Both the position numbers and the translations under genes were made by a program. Positions 1 through 12,107 of a DNA stretch of 64,000 nucleotides are shown here, piece after piece. The notes under the pieces were generated by a model. The model saw only the letters and a program-made list of their open reading frames with translations, was not told the DNA's origin and did no database searches. Origin of the DNA: Paramacrobiotus metropolitanus (lineage: Eukaryota > Tardigrada > Eutardigrada > Parachela > Macrobiotidae). The first letter of the stretch is position 1, and each line of letters starts with the position of its first letter. The stretch spans positions 62,001 through 126,000 of the forward strand of contig NW_026570247.1 in assembly GCF_019649055.1 (NCBI RefSeq), given 5' to 3'.

Positions 1-1
1 G

Positions 2-845
2 AGTCGATGCAGTGGGATATGTGGAAAGAAAACCTCCACAGCTATATCAGATTCGCCGACATCCCGTGGAGAAGCAGAAAGGGCTGCTTCTGAACTCGCT
101 GGAGGTCAAGCCATTCGAGATGCTTGTCTCGATGTGCAGGCCGACTGCCATCACGGACAAGAAACTCACCATAGAAATGCTGCTGGCCAAATTGGATACA
201 GTGTACAACAAGTACACATTCAAGGTCGCGGAGTGGGCACACCTGTTCCGAACTGTCAAGGGAAGGACGAATCGCTGGCGGCATACTCCAGCAGGTTACG
301 GTACAGGAGTACCGTATGCAAGTTCTCCCGCCTGACATCATCGACCCGATGCTCAGCGCCGTCTTCATAAACGGCATCCAGTCGGATTCCGTCCGCCGTC
401 ACCTACTGATAAACGAATACCAGACCCACGAAGAGACCTGAACGCCGCCAGGAAGATGGAAACCGGCATTGAAGAAGCTACGGCCAGTACGTCCAGCCAA
501 GACCGTGAAACTGTGATGAAAGTCACAGCCAGCAGAAGGTCAACGGTTGTCAAGCAAAAAGACATCCAATTCCAGTGGTCAATCCAGTGCAAATGGAAGC
601 CACAAGCCACCCACCAGCAATCAAAACGAGTCCGATTCCGATTCCAGTTCCCTAAGCGAAGATGCGATTCCTGTGGATCAACCGATCACATGCGCGAGCG
701 CTGTTTCTACAGGAAACACGTATGCCATAACTGTGGGAAGAAAGGTCATATAGCAAAGGCATGCCGCTCACAGAAGAAATCCGACGTCGCTACGAATAAC
801 TACATTACGGATTACGCACCGCGTCCTCCATACGACATACTGTGA
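2..845 (+). pseudogene. gag polyprotein remnant with two CCHC zinc knuckles
   Basis: The gag gene of the element normally makes the capsid and nucleocapsid of the intracellular particle. The capsid part has the family pattern of a leucine-rich segment near the left edge, a DTVYNK stretch, an AAYSSRLR stretch and a later MLSAVFINGI stretch. The nucleocapsid part (about 655-775) has two perfect C-x2-C-x4-H-x4-C knuckles, CDSCGSTDHMRERC and CHNCGKKGHIAKAC, in a basic context. The reading frame changes at least three times: near 270, near 320, and around a stop at about 439. No full-length protein can be made. The frame closes at 845 with no fusion to pol. The start lies outside the window. Confidence 0.75.
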
Positions 846-1013
846 TTCCAGTTCCGGTTCCTACGACGCTTCGTCTCAGTGGTTCAGAGTTCACTAACTA
901 TATGGTTCTGTTGCCGTGGTTCTTGTTGCTATGGTTCTATGGTTTGTATGCTGCTAAATATATGGTTCTGATGCAATGGTTCAACCCAGCTCTTTTTGGG
1001 CGAGGGAAGGGAA

Positions 1014-1190
1014 TGTAGTATACTGAGTTCACGTGTTTATTGTCCTTCTAATACTTTCCTATTTCTGTCCTTTGTCCTTGTCTTCTTAGCAACTTCTCTT
1101 GTGTTTTCCCGGTTCTCTAGTTACGATTCCTCAGTTTCCTTTCAGTTGTTTTCCTGACCATTACGATACAATAAAGATACGATTCCTACA
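1014..1190 (+). repeat. 3' LTR of the first gypsy-like element
   Basis: The LTR is 177 bp. It starts TGTAG directly after the purine tract gggcgagggaaggga and ends CTACA, giving the 5-bp inverted ends usual for LTRs. An AATAAA polyadenylation signal is at 1170-1175, close to the 3' end. The partner LTR is not in the window, so the exact ends rest on the terminal motif and the tract only. Confidence 0.6.
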
Positions 1191-1235
1191 CATGACAATA
1201 CATGACAGTTAAGGAGCCGGTAATGTTTTGTTTAG

Positions 1236-1350
1236 GAATTTGATTGAGTTTCTGCGGCGTTTCCTGCGTCTGGGACAGAGCGCGGAGCTGGAGAACGGGC
1301 GGGATTCGGCGGAGGACGCCGCAGCGGCACCGGCACACCGCGTGGACTGA
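1236..1350 (+). CDS. possible terminal exon of an unidentified host gene
   Basis: A pyrimidine-rich acceptor (ttttgtttag) at 1226-1235 is followed by an open frame of 37 codons ending in TGA at 1348-1350. Its base composition (GC-rich, alanine- and arginine-rich) differs sharply from the AT-rich flanks. The frame contains LRRFLRLGQS and a run of alanines. No upstream exon was found, because the sequence to the left is the LTR element. If real, the retrotransposon sits in the last intron of this gene. The product is not recognised. It could equally be GC-rich non-coding sequence. Confidence 0.2.
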
Positions 1351-2179
1351 ACGGATCGCGCTGGCCGGAGTCCCGCAGCGGGGCCAAGGGCGCCGCTAGT
1401 CGTTGTTGTTGTTGTTGTGTTTCCGGCTGTGTTTACTCGCCATTGACTGGGAAGCGGTGCGCGGCGCGCTGTGGATGCACGGGAATGGGTTGTTGATTAA
1501 TGACTTGTTGAGGTGAAGTGTTTCTGCATAGATTCCGGGATGGTTGGGGCTTGTGTTTGTTACGGTGATGCGGTTGTTCTGGCTGGGAGCGCCAGTGTAC
1601 GCACGCTGCTGGGTTGTGCGCCGCATTGGGCGGATGAAAATACGAGTATTAATGATGAAAGTGCATTAATACAGAATAAAATCAGGAAGATAGTAGTCGA
1701 TAACTGACGGAAAATTCTGTAAAAGAATGTATTCATTGACACTTATTTATTTACGAAAACCAATCCACAAATGAATATTTAAGTAAATAATTCACGGATA
1801 AAAAACACATTATAACATATATACACAATAGTTATTGTTACGCATTATAAAATAAACTAACTGATGGTAAATCGGCAGTAGAATTATATTTATGGACAGT
1901 TGCTGGTTGACGGATTAAAATCCACAAATGCCGTAAATAAGTAAAATATTCGCGGATAATCTACGCATAATAAAATGCAATACCCGACGGAGATGTCTAC
2001 AACAGAACATATCTCTATGAACTGGCAATGCAATGATCATTTTGGGAATATTGCACGTACATCGCGTCATGCGTCTCGTTTCGCTCCTGACATGCTGCGA
2101 TCTTCACGGAGCCCTTCCTGCACTGCCCGGGACCGTCCAGGCTGTTTATCCAGCGCTGGTATAGTACGTGAACAACTAT

Positions 2180-2640
2180 AGTCTAAAGGTCATCGCTCAC
2201 CGCGGCGGTCAGTGGGCGTGGACGGCGCACTTACAACGGCTGACCCTGCAGGGCGGTGCAGTGAAAGGTCACGCGGGTCCTCAGGCAGGGGTATGCAGTT
2301 GCACACGCAACAGCAGCTGACCTTTTATTAGGCTGTTGGGCCTGGCAATCCCGGTGGGTGCGGGAGAACGGGCGCGGCAGACGGTTAAAGGCGGCGTTGC
2401 GCGGACTGCAGTGCATCGGTGACTACGGGGTCGGTCCCGCCCGACGCTCCCGGCCAGACGGCAACCGCACCGGCCGTCATCGGGCGCACGGCCCATTTCG
2501 CCGGCAGGACGGCCGCCGGGACGCTAAGACAGACGAAGGGGCTACCGTCCGGCCTGAGACGGCCCGCTTCTTCAGCTGCGGCTCCTCGGCACCAGGGACA
2601 CGCCGGGCACGAAAGATCTTCTAGGCAGGCACTCCCGTGC
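2180..2640. other. GC-rich island, coding potential unresolved
   Basis: This block is far richer in GC than its surroundings and is open in several frames on both strands: minus about 2385-2780 and plus 2358-2624 and 2419-2817. GC-rich DNA has few stop codons, so overlapping open frames are expected by chance. None of the translations shows a domain I recognise. It could be an exon cluster or a CpG-rich promoter region of a host gene. Confidence 0.3.
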
Positions 2641-5600
2641 GATACGCGACGGATGACCTCGTACATCCCGATACAGCTGACCGTACACAAACACTCGTCC
2701 CTCTCTGTTCCCCGGGATTCATGCAGGTTTCTTTTACCAGCCTGTCGACAGATGGAGCAGCAACAAATACAACGATTCATTCATGGTCTGTGTATAATAG
2801 TCCGAATTCCTGTATGAAATTACTAAAATCCCAGCGTTACGAAAATTTAAGCGGTGGTGCGCGCCCAAGCGAGTGAAATTTGCCTGTGGACTTACCTTAC
2901 CTGGTAACCTGATAAGCGACAATTTCCAACACTAACTGCAGATGCATGCAATAATATTAAATAACAAGTATCGGTCGCGCTAGCGCGCGACCAGTTGTGT
3001 TCAAGGTATGGAAGAATGATAGAAATTACAAAATATACTTCGTACAGCAATAAAATATTTCAAATATAAAACCCCAACGAGGCCAGCCACGAAAATATTT
3101 TAAACACGTAGAAATGCGGACAGCTTTCAAGCTTTCCGGTTAAAATCGATCAGTTTACAAAAATTGTAATAATCTCCGTAATTTTTTTTGTCTTTTTCAT
3201 GTTTTTAATGTAACTTTATATTGCTGATCTGGCCAACTCAAAACTTGAATTTTTTAGTACGACAGGTAGTATTTAAACGGTGATAAAATGGATGGCGTGG
3301 GATCACTTACACGATGCCCATAAATAATAAAACACCATTCAGCCGGTATTTCAGCGCAGAATTAATGGAAACTTGTAGGAAACAATTAATAGTTGCTCAA
3401 AGTAACCTCGCAGACTGCATCTTTAGCTACTAATTGCAAGATTTTCAGCCAATCAGCCAGCTGTTCAGTATTTAATAAAATAAATTAAATACATGTTTAT
3501 TAGATTTTAGGTTATTGAATACCAAAGCTGTCACCAGTATTACAAAGTAACGTAGGTTTGTGAATGCCCAAGCTACCACCAGTACCACAGGGCACAGAGC
3601 CGCTACGTTAGTGAATACAGTAAACGGGCCGCGGGCCGGCTCTTCGATATTTAGGGATTAGATACTCGTATAAATTAGACACTTCAGACCGTAAGATATT
3701 GAGGTACTCAGATTTCTAGATATTTTTAAAATTTAGAAACTCTGGAGACTAAAAATATTTAGAGGTAACGGCCCCGCTGCGCGGGGCCGAGTCGATATAT
3801 TTAGAAATTCTTGAAATAAAAAAGCTATAAAGCCGACTTTGAAGAATTTATAATTATTCTAAGGTAATCGAACTGATTTAAGAACGTGTTAAAGGTTTCA
3901 AGAATTAGAAAAATTAAAATCATGTCTGATGTAACTGGCAATTTTAAATAACAATTGTTTAGGTTGCGAAGTTGCGAACTCTCTAGAAGTAGTAAAAGGC
4001 GTCCCGCAAAGCGATTTTGGATTTTGTCACGTCCAGATTGCAGTTTATGACGTCACAAATATAGTCTAAAATACCAATGCATTTATCGCAACCAAGTGTC
4101 TTAGTTTACACACTAGTTAATTACACTAATTAATTAATTAAGGTTTTAGTCAATCTTACAAGCACCTACCAGAAATGAACTTGTTATAGCTAATTTTTTT
4201 CAGAAAAAACGCTGAGCTGAGTGATATTTGAACCATGTGAATTTGAGGTCACGTGACCAAGGTATAAGTTTTTATGTTACTTTGTTGAAATTCAGCAATT
4301 ATTTGCTAATGGCTACTAAAATGTGTGACACATGACTTTTTAACGTCATAAATACAATGCAAAAATTCCATAAAAATAACCAAATTCAGACCCTAGTTTG
4401 TATTATCAATTGCATAGATTAGAGGATTATCGTAATCATACACGCACATACTAGCTTTCGTGCACGCACTAAGTTGCTGGAAACAACTGTTACATTTATC
4501 GCACAATAAAAGTACAGTTATAAAAGTGGGCAGTTCATGGTGCAGCCATACCTGTTTGTCCATTAATAAATAAGTATAATCCTCCAACTGTAGAAATAAT
4601 AATGCTATTTTTAACTGAATGGAATTTCAACGCGCCAGTAGCGTCATAATTATAGTGCTCCACCATGCCAGAAAAAATGTATACACAGGATCATGCTGAA
4701 CAGCCAAATATAGTTAGAATAAGTCTTCCAGTAGTGTACAGTGTACTTCATAAGGCGCAATTCACGTACGCGTAAATGTACAATATTTTGTTACAAACTG
4801 CAGTGACTTTTTAAAAGTTAATGTAATTGCATTGTCTTGCAACTACGCATATGTATTGTACATGAGTACCATAGTGTTAAATAGTTTGTTATTCCTGCCG
4901 CTCGGGCTGTATGGCATTATTGGCGAGGTAGTCGCGCTGATGTTCGAGCGCTGTTCCACGCCGCAAAAGAATGTAAACAACTTGTTGTGTGACCGGGAAC
5001 TCATCATAGTACGATGAGCAAAGTATACAATAACGTACACCATACAGCATTATACGTAAACAGTATACAACTTTGAGCTGAACAGCTAATACATTGTAAC
5101 CCACAAGCATTGAATTATTAATAAATAAATTCTTTAAATACTTGAGACATACCATTCTATGTAGAAAAATCGGCTTTACAAAGTACTATTTTTAAAACGG
5201 AGTACATACTCGTATTATCATTTTATTGTAATGGTTAGACAAACAGTACACAAAGCGTTCCACGCCGTGCCCAGGCGCACATTAGGCACGCCACCCATCG
5301 GCGCATCAGAGATACGGTTCTTCGCTCATCCATGAGCGCTATCCTGCCTTCGCCGCAGCTACGTTAGCGACTAAAAAGTTTCGATTTGCATTCAGATAGT
5401 GCGCTGAAGGGTTTATTTTTTACGCGCAATTGAGGTAAAGCATCATTAAGTAGTAATTTTATGACTTTGTAAAACCAAAATCAAAAATCATGCTGTAGTA
5501 AGACGTGTACAGTATACAACCGCTCACGCTGAATAGAACATTCATCTGCCAAACTGATATGATGAGCGCGCGTATGTGTAACGGAATGCTTTGCAATACT

Positions 5601-5967
5601 AAGTTTACATAGTTATTACAAAAGAATGATAATGCTAAGCCTGTTAAAAAAATGTACTTTGTATAGCGAGTTTCTTCTCTACAGAATGGTATGCTCAAAG
5701 TATTTACAAAAATATATTCTCATCAAATTAATGCTTTTCGATTACAAACCGGATTAAAAATATGGGTTGCTTAAAGGTACAGGTGGATTGCAATGAGCGC
5801 TGGGTTGGCGCTTGCCGTCATAGCCACTGCACTGCATATAATCGTTGTCAAAATAATAGACTTATTAACTGCAGCACTACAAATAAATTACTACGCTATT
5901 ACATTAAACAAAAGAATGAGTAGATAACTGTAATTGAAATATTTCGCGTGCGCTAGCTTTGTTCAGT
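2641..5967. other. AT-rich stretch without recognisable gene
   Basis: I see no long or domain-bearing frame here. One strong short hairpin, GGCCCCGC/GCGGGGCC with a 3-base loop, is at 3770-3788. Small open frames at 4393-4587, 4832-5155 and 5459-5698 look like chance frames. Confidence 0.5.
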
Positions 5968-6012
5968 TTTTGAAACGCTAAGATAGTGTGGCATGACAAG
6001 CCATTGTAAGTA

Positions 6013-7028
6013 AGAGGCAGTTTATCGGACCTGACTACTTGCTACTTGCTACCATTTTCGCAGGCGTGGTCTCCCGTAGCCGTTTTGGTAGCAAGTAGTT
6101 TCACAAAATGAGTTTATGCTGGCTGACTACTGCTACGTAGCTGGCTATGTAGCACCGACTATGTAGCGCGAATGCCTGCATAAACAGACGATGCTACTAG
6201 TAGTCGTGACTAGATTGCTAGCTCGTAAGGACAATGGTTAAGCCATGTAGTAACCTCTTGAGGTTGCTAATCCATATACGAACTTCGCAGATAATGCGGA
6301 AAAATTCGATACAGTACACAATAACCATTAAAAAGTTTGAAACCAAGTTCGAATTAACAAACACTTTCATGTAATGAAACTTTTTAAATTTAAACTTCGA
6401 TTTTTTTAACTTTTAAATTAAATTTGAAATTTAAATTGTATTTTTTTTAAAGTTCAAATTTGAACTTAAATTTTTTTTAAATTTCAACTTACAACTAAAC
6501 TTGAAATTTCAAAAATAAAAGTTTCAAAGATTTCAGTTTAGCTTTTGAAAATGTAATCTTGAAACAAATCAAATAAAAAAAATGTTTTGTATGTACAACA
6601 AATTGAAAAGTTAAAAGCGGATTAAAATAATTTCCAGAAAATAGCAATAATACGAGTACGCCTAATATCGGCTTGCCATAATGTATTTAATGTCGGCTTG
6701 CCATGTACCTAATGTCGGCTTGCCATAAGCCTAATATCGGCTTGCCATAGTCAAGTAACCCGCCACCATAGGAGGTTGTCCGCTGCCGTAGCGGTGGGCG
6801 GGCGCTGCTGTTGCTACCTGCCGTTACCGTGGGCGGTTGCCTTCTACAGTCACACCGGGCGGGTGCCGTCTAGTCGTAGCAGGCCGCTGTGAACTGGCTA
6901 CTTTCTTGCTATCAGCTAGAGGGGTAGCAAGCTGGCGACGAGTTTATGCGAACAGACTAGCATTTGTACATCGGGGGAGGAGATAGCACGTAGCCACAAA
7001 GTTGTAGCAACCGCTATAAACTCCCTCG
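6013..7028. mobile_element. 1-kb TIR DNA element inserted in the left palindrome arm
   Basis: The other arm shows the empty site, so the insertion borders are exact to within a few bases. The element starts GAGGCAGTTTAT and ends ATAAACTCCCTC, giving imperfect terminal inverted repeats that continue with CTAC-rich sequence. A short flanking AA may be duplicated. It carries no coding frame. Its middle (6300-6600) is extremely AT-rich, and its right half holds a short tandem repeat and GC-rich stretches. It is probably a non-autonomous DNA transposon that arrived after the inverted duplication. Confidence 0.65.
6661..6749 (+). repeat. short tandem repeat, unit cctaatatcggcttgccat
   Basis: Four copies of a unit of about 20-25 bp sharing tcggcttgccat lie head to tail inside the 1-kb TIR element. 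Such subterminal arrays are common in non-autonomous DNA transposons. No other function is visible. Confidence 0.7.
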
Positions 7029-7035
7029 AAATCAC

Positions 7036-7560
7036 AAGCAAGCATGAGGACCCAGTTGTCTTTTGATTTCAGGCAGGTGCTTAGGCTTAAAATAAGCTTA
7101 GAACATACTCTATTTTATTCCGTTTTTGCAGTTTCACTGATATCAAGGATACGATTCAAAATGTACTCAAAATTATTAGAGAGCTGGGATGCACTATGGT
7201 AATCCGTTTATCTTGGTGCATCATGTTAACTCTTCTGAATGTTGGTTCTCATTGAAAACACAAACATAGTGTTCAAAATCCAAAAGCAATGTTCGAAAAC
7301 CGAATACGATGCTCGAATACGAAAGCATAATGCTTGTGCTTCGTGTTTATAAGCGCAGACATGAGCATCATCCGCTGAGACAAACCGTTATTAAAGTGCA
7401 TTTTAGCTCTCTAATAAACTTTTGAGTGGTTTTTAATCTTATCTTTTATATCAGTGGGGTAGCAAAAAATAAAATGAAATGCAATTTACTCCAAGCTTTA
7501 CTTTAAGCCTAAACACCAGTCTGGACACCAAAGGCAACTGGGTTTCTATGCTTGTTAGGG
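7036..7560. mobile_element. foldback MITE at the outer end of the left arm
   Basis: The sequence at 7036-7200 (cccagttg near its start, then aggcttaaa, then attagagagct) reappears inverted at about 7375-7560. This gives imperfect arms of about 170 bp around a middle of about 180 bp. There is no coding capacity. The same unit is present, inverted, at the outer end of the right arm, so it was part of the sequence when the palindrome formed. Confidence 0.6.
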
Positions 7561-10030
7561 TAACCTCTTAATGTGTAATGCTTACTGTTCTTTTACTCAA
7601 ACCATATGAAATCTGGCTTGTCTTATCAGTTTTTTGTTTAAACAAAAAATTGGTTCCAGAAAGGAAACAGAAAAAATGACTTTGCAAATTAAACCGCAAA
7701 ATAAATCTTATTCATCAGTACTGATTTAAAAGTACGAATTGCAAGATAGCCGTTAATGCTTTTTGCATAATGCATGGTGCTCTCGAAACGTATGCAATCA
7801 CAGTAGAATTAAAAATTGTACTCAAAAGGCTAACTGGTATTTGAGTTTGTCAACAAAACTAAAATTTTATCAAAATTACAAACTGGTAACTACTCTGATT
7901 ATGTAAAAACTGATAAATAAAAGCATAAAAACGTTTTTTCTTTGCCAAACCTAGCAGTGATAACCAATTTATTATTGTTGCTAGCATACATTTCTGTTCC
8001 ACAAAACGAAGGGTAACGAACGTTGACTACTATAGCAGAATTATTTTGCCAATGATTTTGCAACAAGTATATACTTCCTGCGAGATGAGTTGTTTACCGT
8101 AGCTCTTTGCGAAATCTTACGCATCTAGAACTGTATAGATACAATTAGTTTAAAAATAAAATGTATCTTTAAGCCGAAATTGCAAGACAAAAATTTTTTT
8201 TTCATAAATTTTCGAAAAATGCCAAAAAGAGGGGGTGCATGAATCACGCATCAGAAAAAAGTGGTAGTCGGGCGTTCGAAAACATCTGGATTATAACGCT
8301 ACCACGCTAGTATTTTTCATACGGTAAAAGAGTGCACTACTGTCATGCTTCACTGCTAAGGCGGCACGTATCACTTCCGAAAGTCTGTACTGTATGATAT
8401 AGCGTTTGTTGAGGTTTGATATTGGAGAAGTACGTTTATCAGCCTTCGTTGGCCGATAAGTTGGTACAGTAAGCGATTATCAAGTTCAAAGCTTAACAAA
8501 AGTCATCGGAAACAAATTCTGCAATTTTGTCAGTTAGGACAATATGTTGACATTGCAAGATATGGCAATTTTGCAGCAATAGTTAAGAAGCAGAAATATT
8601 AAAGGCTATATCTAGCAAAACGTTCAAAAATTGCCAAAATTTTAAAAAAATGTAAAGAAACCCGAAACGCTTAGCTAACGCATGATTCTATTCTGTCGTT
8701 TGCTGAAATTTCTGTAAGAAGTATAGTATAACGAAGTTTTTGGTGCACTTATGGAGCATGGTTTAGTAAAAATTTACAATAAACAGTTTTTTTTGCGCCA
8801 ATCACAAATTTGACGGACGACTACGCTGCCATAATTGTACAAAATTAGAAAAAAATCTGTAATTGTTTTTCTTAATGTTTTGGAAAATTAGTGTTAAAAT
8901 TTTTTAACAATACTCGTTCGTTTTACGAAGTACCTACTTTCAAAAACCCTAGTAATTCATACGTGCATTACTCATATGGTCGTTTAACTGGCTGCAGTAT
9001 GTGAACGGGTGACGGTTGTTGAAAGAGGTCATCAGGTATTGCTGATTCTCAAAACCGATTTCCTTCCGCGTTTTTCCTTACTCATTTCAACATAGCGTAC
9101 TGTATGCGCAATACCTATAATTTTTTAAAATTTGGAACGGTTTCCTTGCGATAACGTCTTTAAAAAAACGTGATGAACTACACGCCATGCCACCCGATCC
9201 ACTGCACTCCACCAGTGTTACCACCACATTTATGCGGCTGCAAAAAAAGTTGATCATTCACTTAAATTTAATTGAATAAGGCTATTTTTCTTTCAAAATT
9301 GTTCCTTAGGTTGATTTTGATTCATTGTGCACATTTACCGCTTGCACAACCACAACGCAGCCGTACCTGTATGGCGGTGACTGCCGTTTTATGGTGTAAT
9401 TCGGTGACTCAAACGGCGTGGCAAAATGTTGCCTTCTCATTGCTTTTTTAGCGATGTATTTGAAAAAACGGTTTAAAATATTTTAAAAATTTGAGACACT
9501 GTGTATAACATTTGCTGTGCTGAATTGAGTCCAGGAAAGGAAATTGGTTTGTGGAAGTAGTATTAGTAGTATATGATGGCTACGATGGACATCCACCAAG
9601 CTTGATTTGCTGTAGGTGCCCATTTAGGTGGTCATTTAGCGACCAAAAGGGAAGAAAAAAACATGTCACTGAATTGCTGTGGGTTAAAATTAGCACGAAG
9701 CTACATCATACACAAGAACGCAGTCACAGAGCAACCACATTAGTTTCACTCTGACGCGATTCATCACCAAAGTTGCGGCCCATTAGTACTTCGCTTTAGG
9801 GGTTTGTAGTGGTGAGTTGATCTAGGTAGGACTCGTATTGACCACAGGCATTACTGTAACGAGCACACCGCTCCGCACGGTTAGCGTTGATACAGGCTGT
9901 CGACTATACACATTGCCATTGGGGGGCCGTGCATGATTTGCACGGATGTATGAAGCAAAGAAGCAGTCCAATCAGCTTCAGAGGTGCATAATGGGCTAGT
10001 GTTGCGCATTCGGATATGTGCTTCAAGTGG

Positions 10031-10520
10031 ATCTCACACCCTAATTGACCAGTGGTAATAACATAATTTTTCTACGCCGTTGAGCCAGCTGGCAAGTCTT
10101 GCTTTCGAAAGTATTGTTTGTGCTTGCGTGGTTAGAACTTTGCACTTAGGACAACCAAGTTCTTTGAAGCTGATGATTTTCAGGGAAATATGCTCCGGAA
10201 GCGCTGCTTTCCAAATTTAATTTGTGTAAAATGTCAGTTGCACTGAGCGTTCTTCAATTTTTACTAAAAAATTCTGAATTGCTCACCACACAAACCCATG
10301 AGAGTGTCAAGACTGACTGAATGTTGGCTCGGTAACGATTAAGGTTTGCAGGAATGGTAAACCAGTAACAATAGCCTAGGCCAGTGCCACAATCACACGC
10401 TCTTATTTGCTTAATAAACTTGTTCGATTTAGCCATAAACGAGTCAATATCCACAACAACCTTTGGCTCGCACTCTGACATTTTTACTCTTATTTTCAAA
10501 ATATTTGCCTTGGAGAGCAA
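10031..10520 (-). pseudogene. orphan protein remnant, left-arm copy
   Basis: This is the mirror copy of the coding-like stretch in the right arm. The 88-codon frame at 10254-10520 is identical to 11618-11884. I do not recognise the family. The two copies point away from the palindrome centre. Confidence 0.35.
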
Positions 10521-10674
10521 GCCTCGGTTTTCCAGAGGTCATGTAGCAAAACTGCATAAAAGTGAACTGTTGGTCAATAATTTGTCGAGTAAGAAGTTGT
10601 GATAATTATCGTGCGTCAGGTCAGGAAATTGTCATTAAGCAAAGCAAAGACTAGTAAATTGCTTCCATAAAAAA

Positions 10675-11464
10675 TGAGCATGTGTTCACAATTTTACCTT
10701 TAAAAGGTTTAAAAATTTGGTTTTACATCAACTGTTGTTAGGTTGCTCGTGGTTTCTTAATTCGCTGGCACGATAGTTACTGCCATATGCGCTCTTAAAG
10801 ATTACATTTACTTATTGATAGTTTTTGACCAAACATTTTCAATCATACTTGCCGCTGGTACTCGACACTCGACACTAGTTTTGCTCGACGCTAAACATGG
10901 TCAGCATCTATCTCTTTAGTGGGTTGGCACATAGAAATTAGCCTACGGCCTGGATAAAGTTGGACGAAGTGTAGGAAATTTCAGCTACAGTCATGTTTCC
11001 ATTTGCAGGTAATAAATTGCATTTTTATAAATGCTAATACAAATAGGCTTGCAGAGGTTACTTATTAATCTACTAGTTCAATAGACAGACTCGCATGCCA
11101 ACTACTCGTAATAACCAAAATGGAATTACAACTAGTAAGTATATATCGCAAAAAACGAAAAGTGATCTTTCTAGAAGTTCAGCATTGGTCAGTCTGTATT
11201 CAGAATTTTGCGTAACTGTTTTTCCTATAAACGCACCCCAGCCCGTGTTGTTTTGCTAAATGACTAACAGTATAAAAAACCGGAATGGGAAAGAAAACAG
11301 CTCCCAGCTCTGGTACCCTGCTGTTACGTTGTTCTTATTGCATTCTGCAAGTTACAAACATGTCTTATTTTTTGGTTGAGTATTTATTGCTAATATTGGT
11401 ACATCAGCCCACTTTATTATCTAGGATAACTAAAAACACAATGGAGATTTAATTTAGCCAACTC
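10675..11464. other. palindrome spacer, no gene seen
   Basis: This is unique sequence between the two arms. It has no frame above 60 codons and no repeat that I can see beyond two adjacent copies of the word ctcgacact near 10860. Confidence 0.5.
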
Positions 11465-11617
11465 TTTTTATGGAAGCAATTTACTAGTCTTTGCTTTGCT
11501 TAATGACAATTTCCTGACCTGACGCACGATAATTATCACAACTTCTTACTCGACAAATTATTGACCAACAGTTCACTTTTATGCAGTTTTGCTACATGAC
11601 CTCTGGAAAACCGAGGC

Positions 11618-12107
11618 TTGCTCTCCAAGGCAAATATTTTGAAAATAAGAGTAAAAATGTCAGAGTGCGAGCCAAAGGTTGTTGTGGATATTGACTCGTT
11701 TATGGCTAAATCGAACAAGTTTATTAAGCAAATAAGAGCGTGTGATTGTGGCACTGGCCTAGGCTATTGTTACTGGTTTACCATTCCTGCAAACCTTAAT
11801 CGTTACCGAGCCAACATTCAGTCAGTCTTGACACTCTCATGGGTTTGTGTGGTGAGCAATTCAGAATTTTTTAGTAAAAATTGAAGAACGCTCAGTGCAA
11901 CTGACATTTTACACAAATTAAATTTGGAAAGCAGCGCTTCCGGAGCATATTTCCCTGAAGTCATCAGCTTCAAAGAACTTGGTTGTCCTAAGTGCAAAGT
12001 TCTAACCACGCAAGCACAAACAATACTTTCGAAAGCAAGACTTGCCAGCTGGCTCAACGGCGTAGAAAAATTATGTTATTACCACTGGTCAATTAGGGTG
12101 TGAGATC
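11618..12107 (+). pseudogene. orphan protein remnant, right-arm copy
   Basis: An 88-codon frame (11618-11884) contains CEPKVVVDIDSF and CDCGTGLGYCYWF. A stretch at about 11918-12107 then reads with strongly protein-like composition, including GCPKCKV and a W-rich KARLASWLNGVEK. After one in-frame stop (12105-12107) the same frame stays open and protein-like to a stop at about 12254. Cysteine pairs (C-x-C and C-x2-C) suggest a zinc-binding or disulphide-rich protein. I cannot name it. It may be the remains of a transposase carried by the duplicated segment. Stops and the break after 11884 argue against function. Confidence 0.35.

Larger units (their letters stand above)
1..1190 (+). mobile_element. 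Ty3/gypsy-like LTR retrotransposon remnant, no pol
   Basis: The element enters from the left edge of the window and ends in a short LTR. What is left is a frame-broken gag with two CCHC zinc knuckles (to 845), about 150 bp of linker containing several copies of atggttctg, a purine-rich tract at about 998-1013, and the LTR. No protease, reverse transcriptase, RNase H or integrase lies between gag and the LTR, where a normal element has roughly 3 kb of pol. It is therefore an internally deleted, non-autonomous copy. The order gag, polypurine tract, LTR fixes the plus orientation. The 5' LTR would lie outside the window. Confidence 0.75.

Noticed and set aside
3770-3788. Intrinsic transcription terminator (GC hairpin)
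   Set aside because: No T-run follows, and the setting is eukaryotic; kept only as a hairpin.
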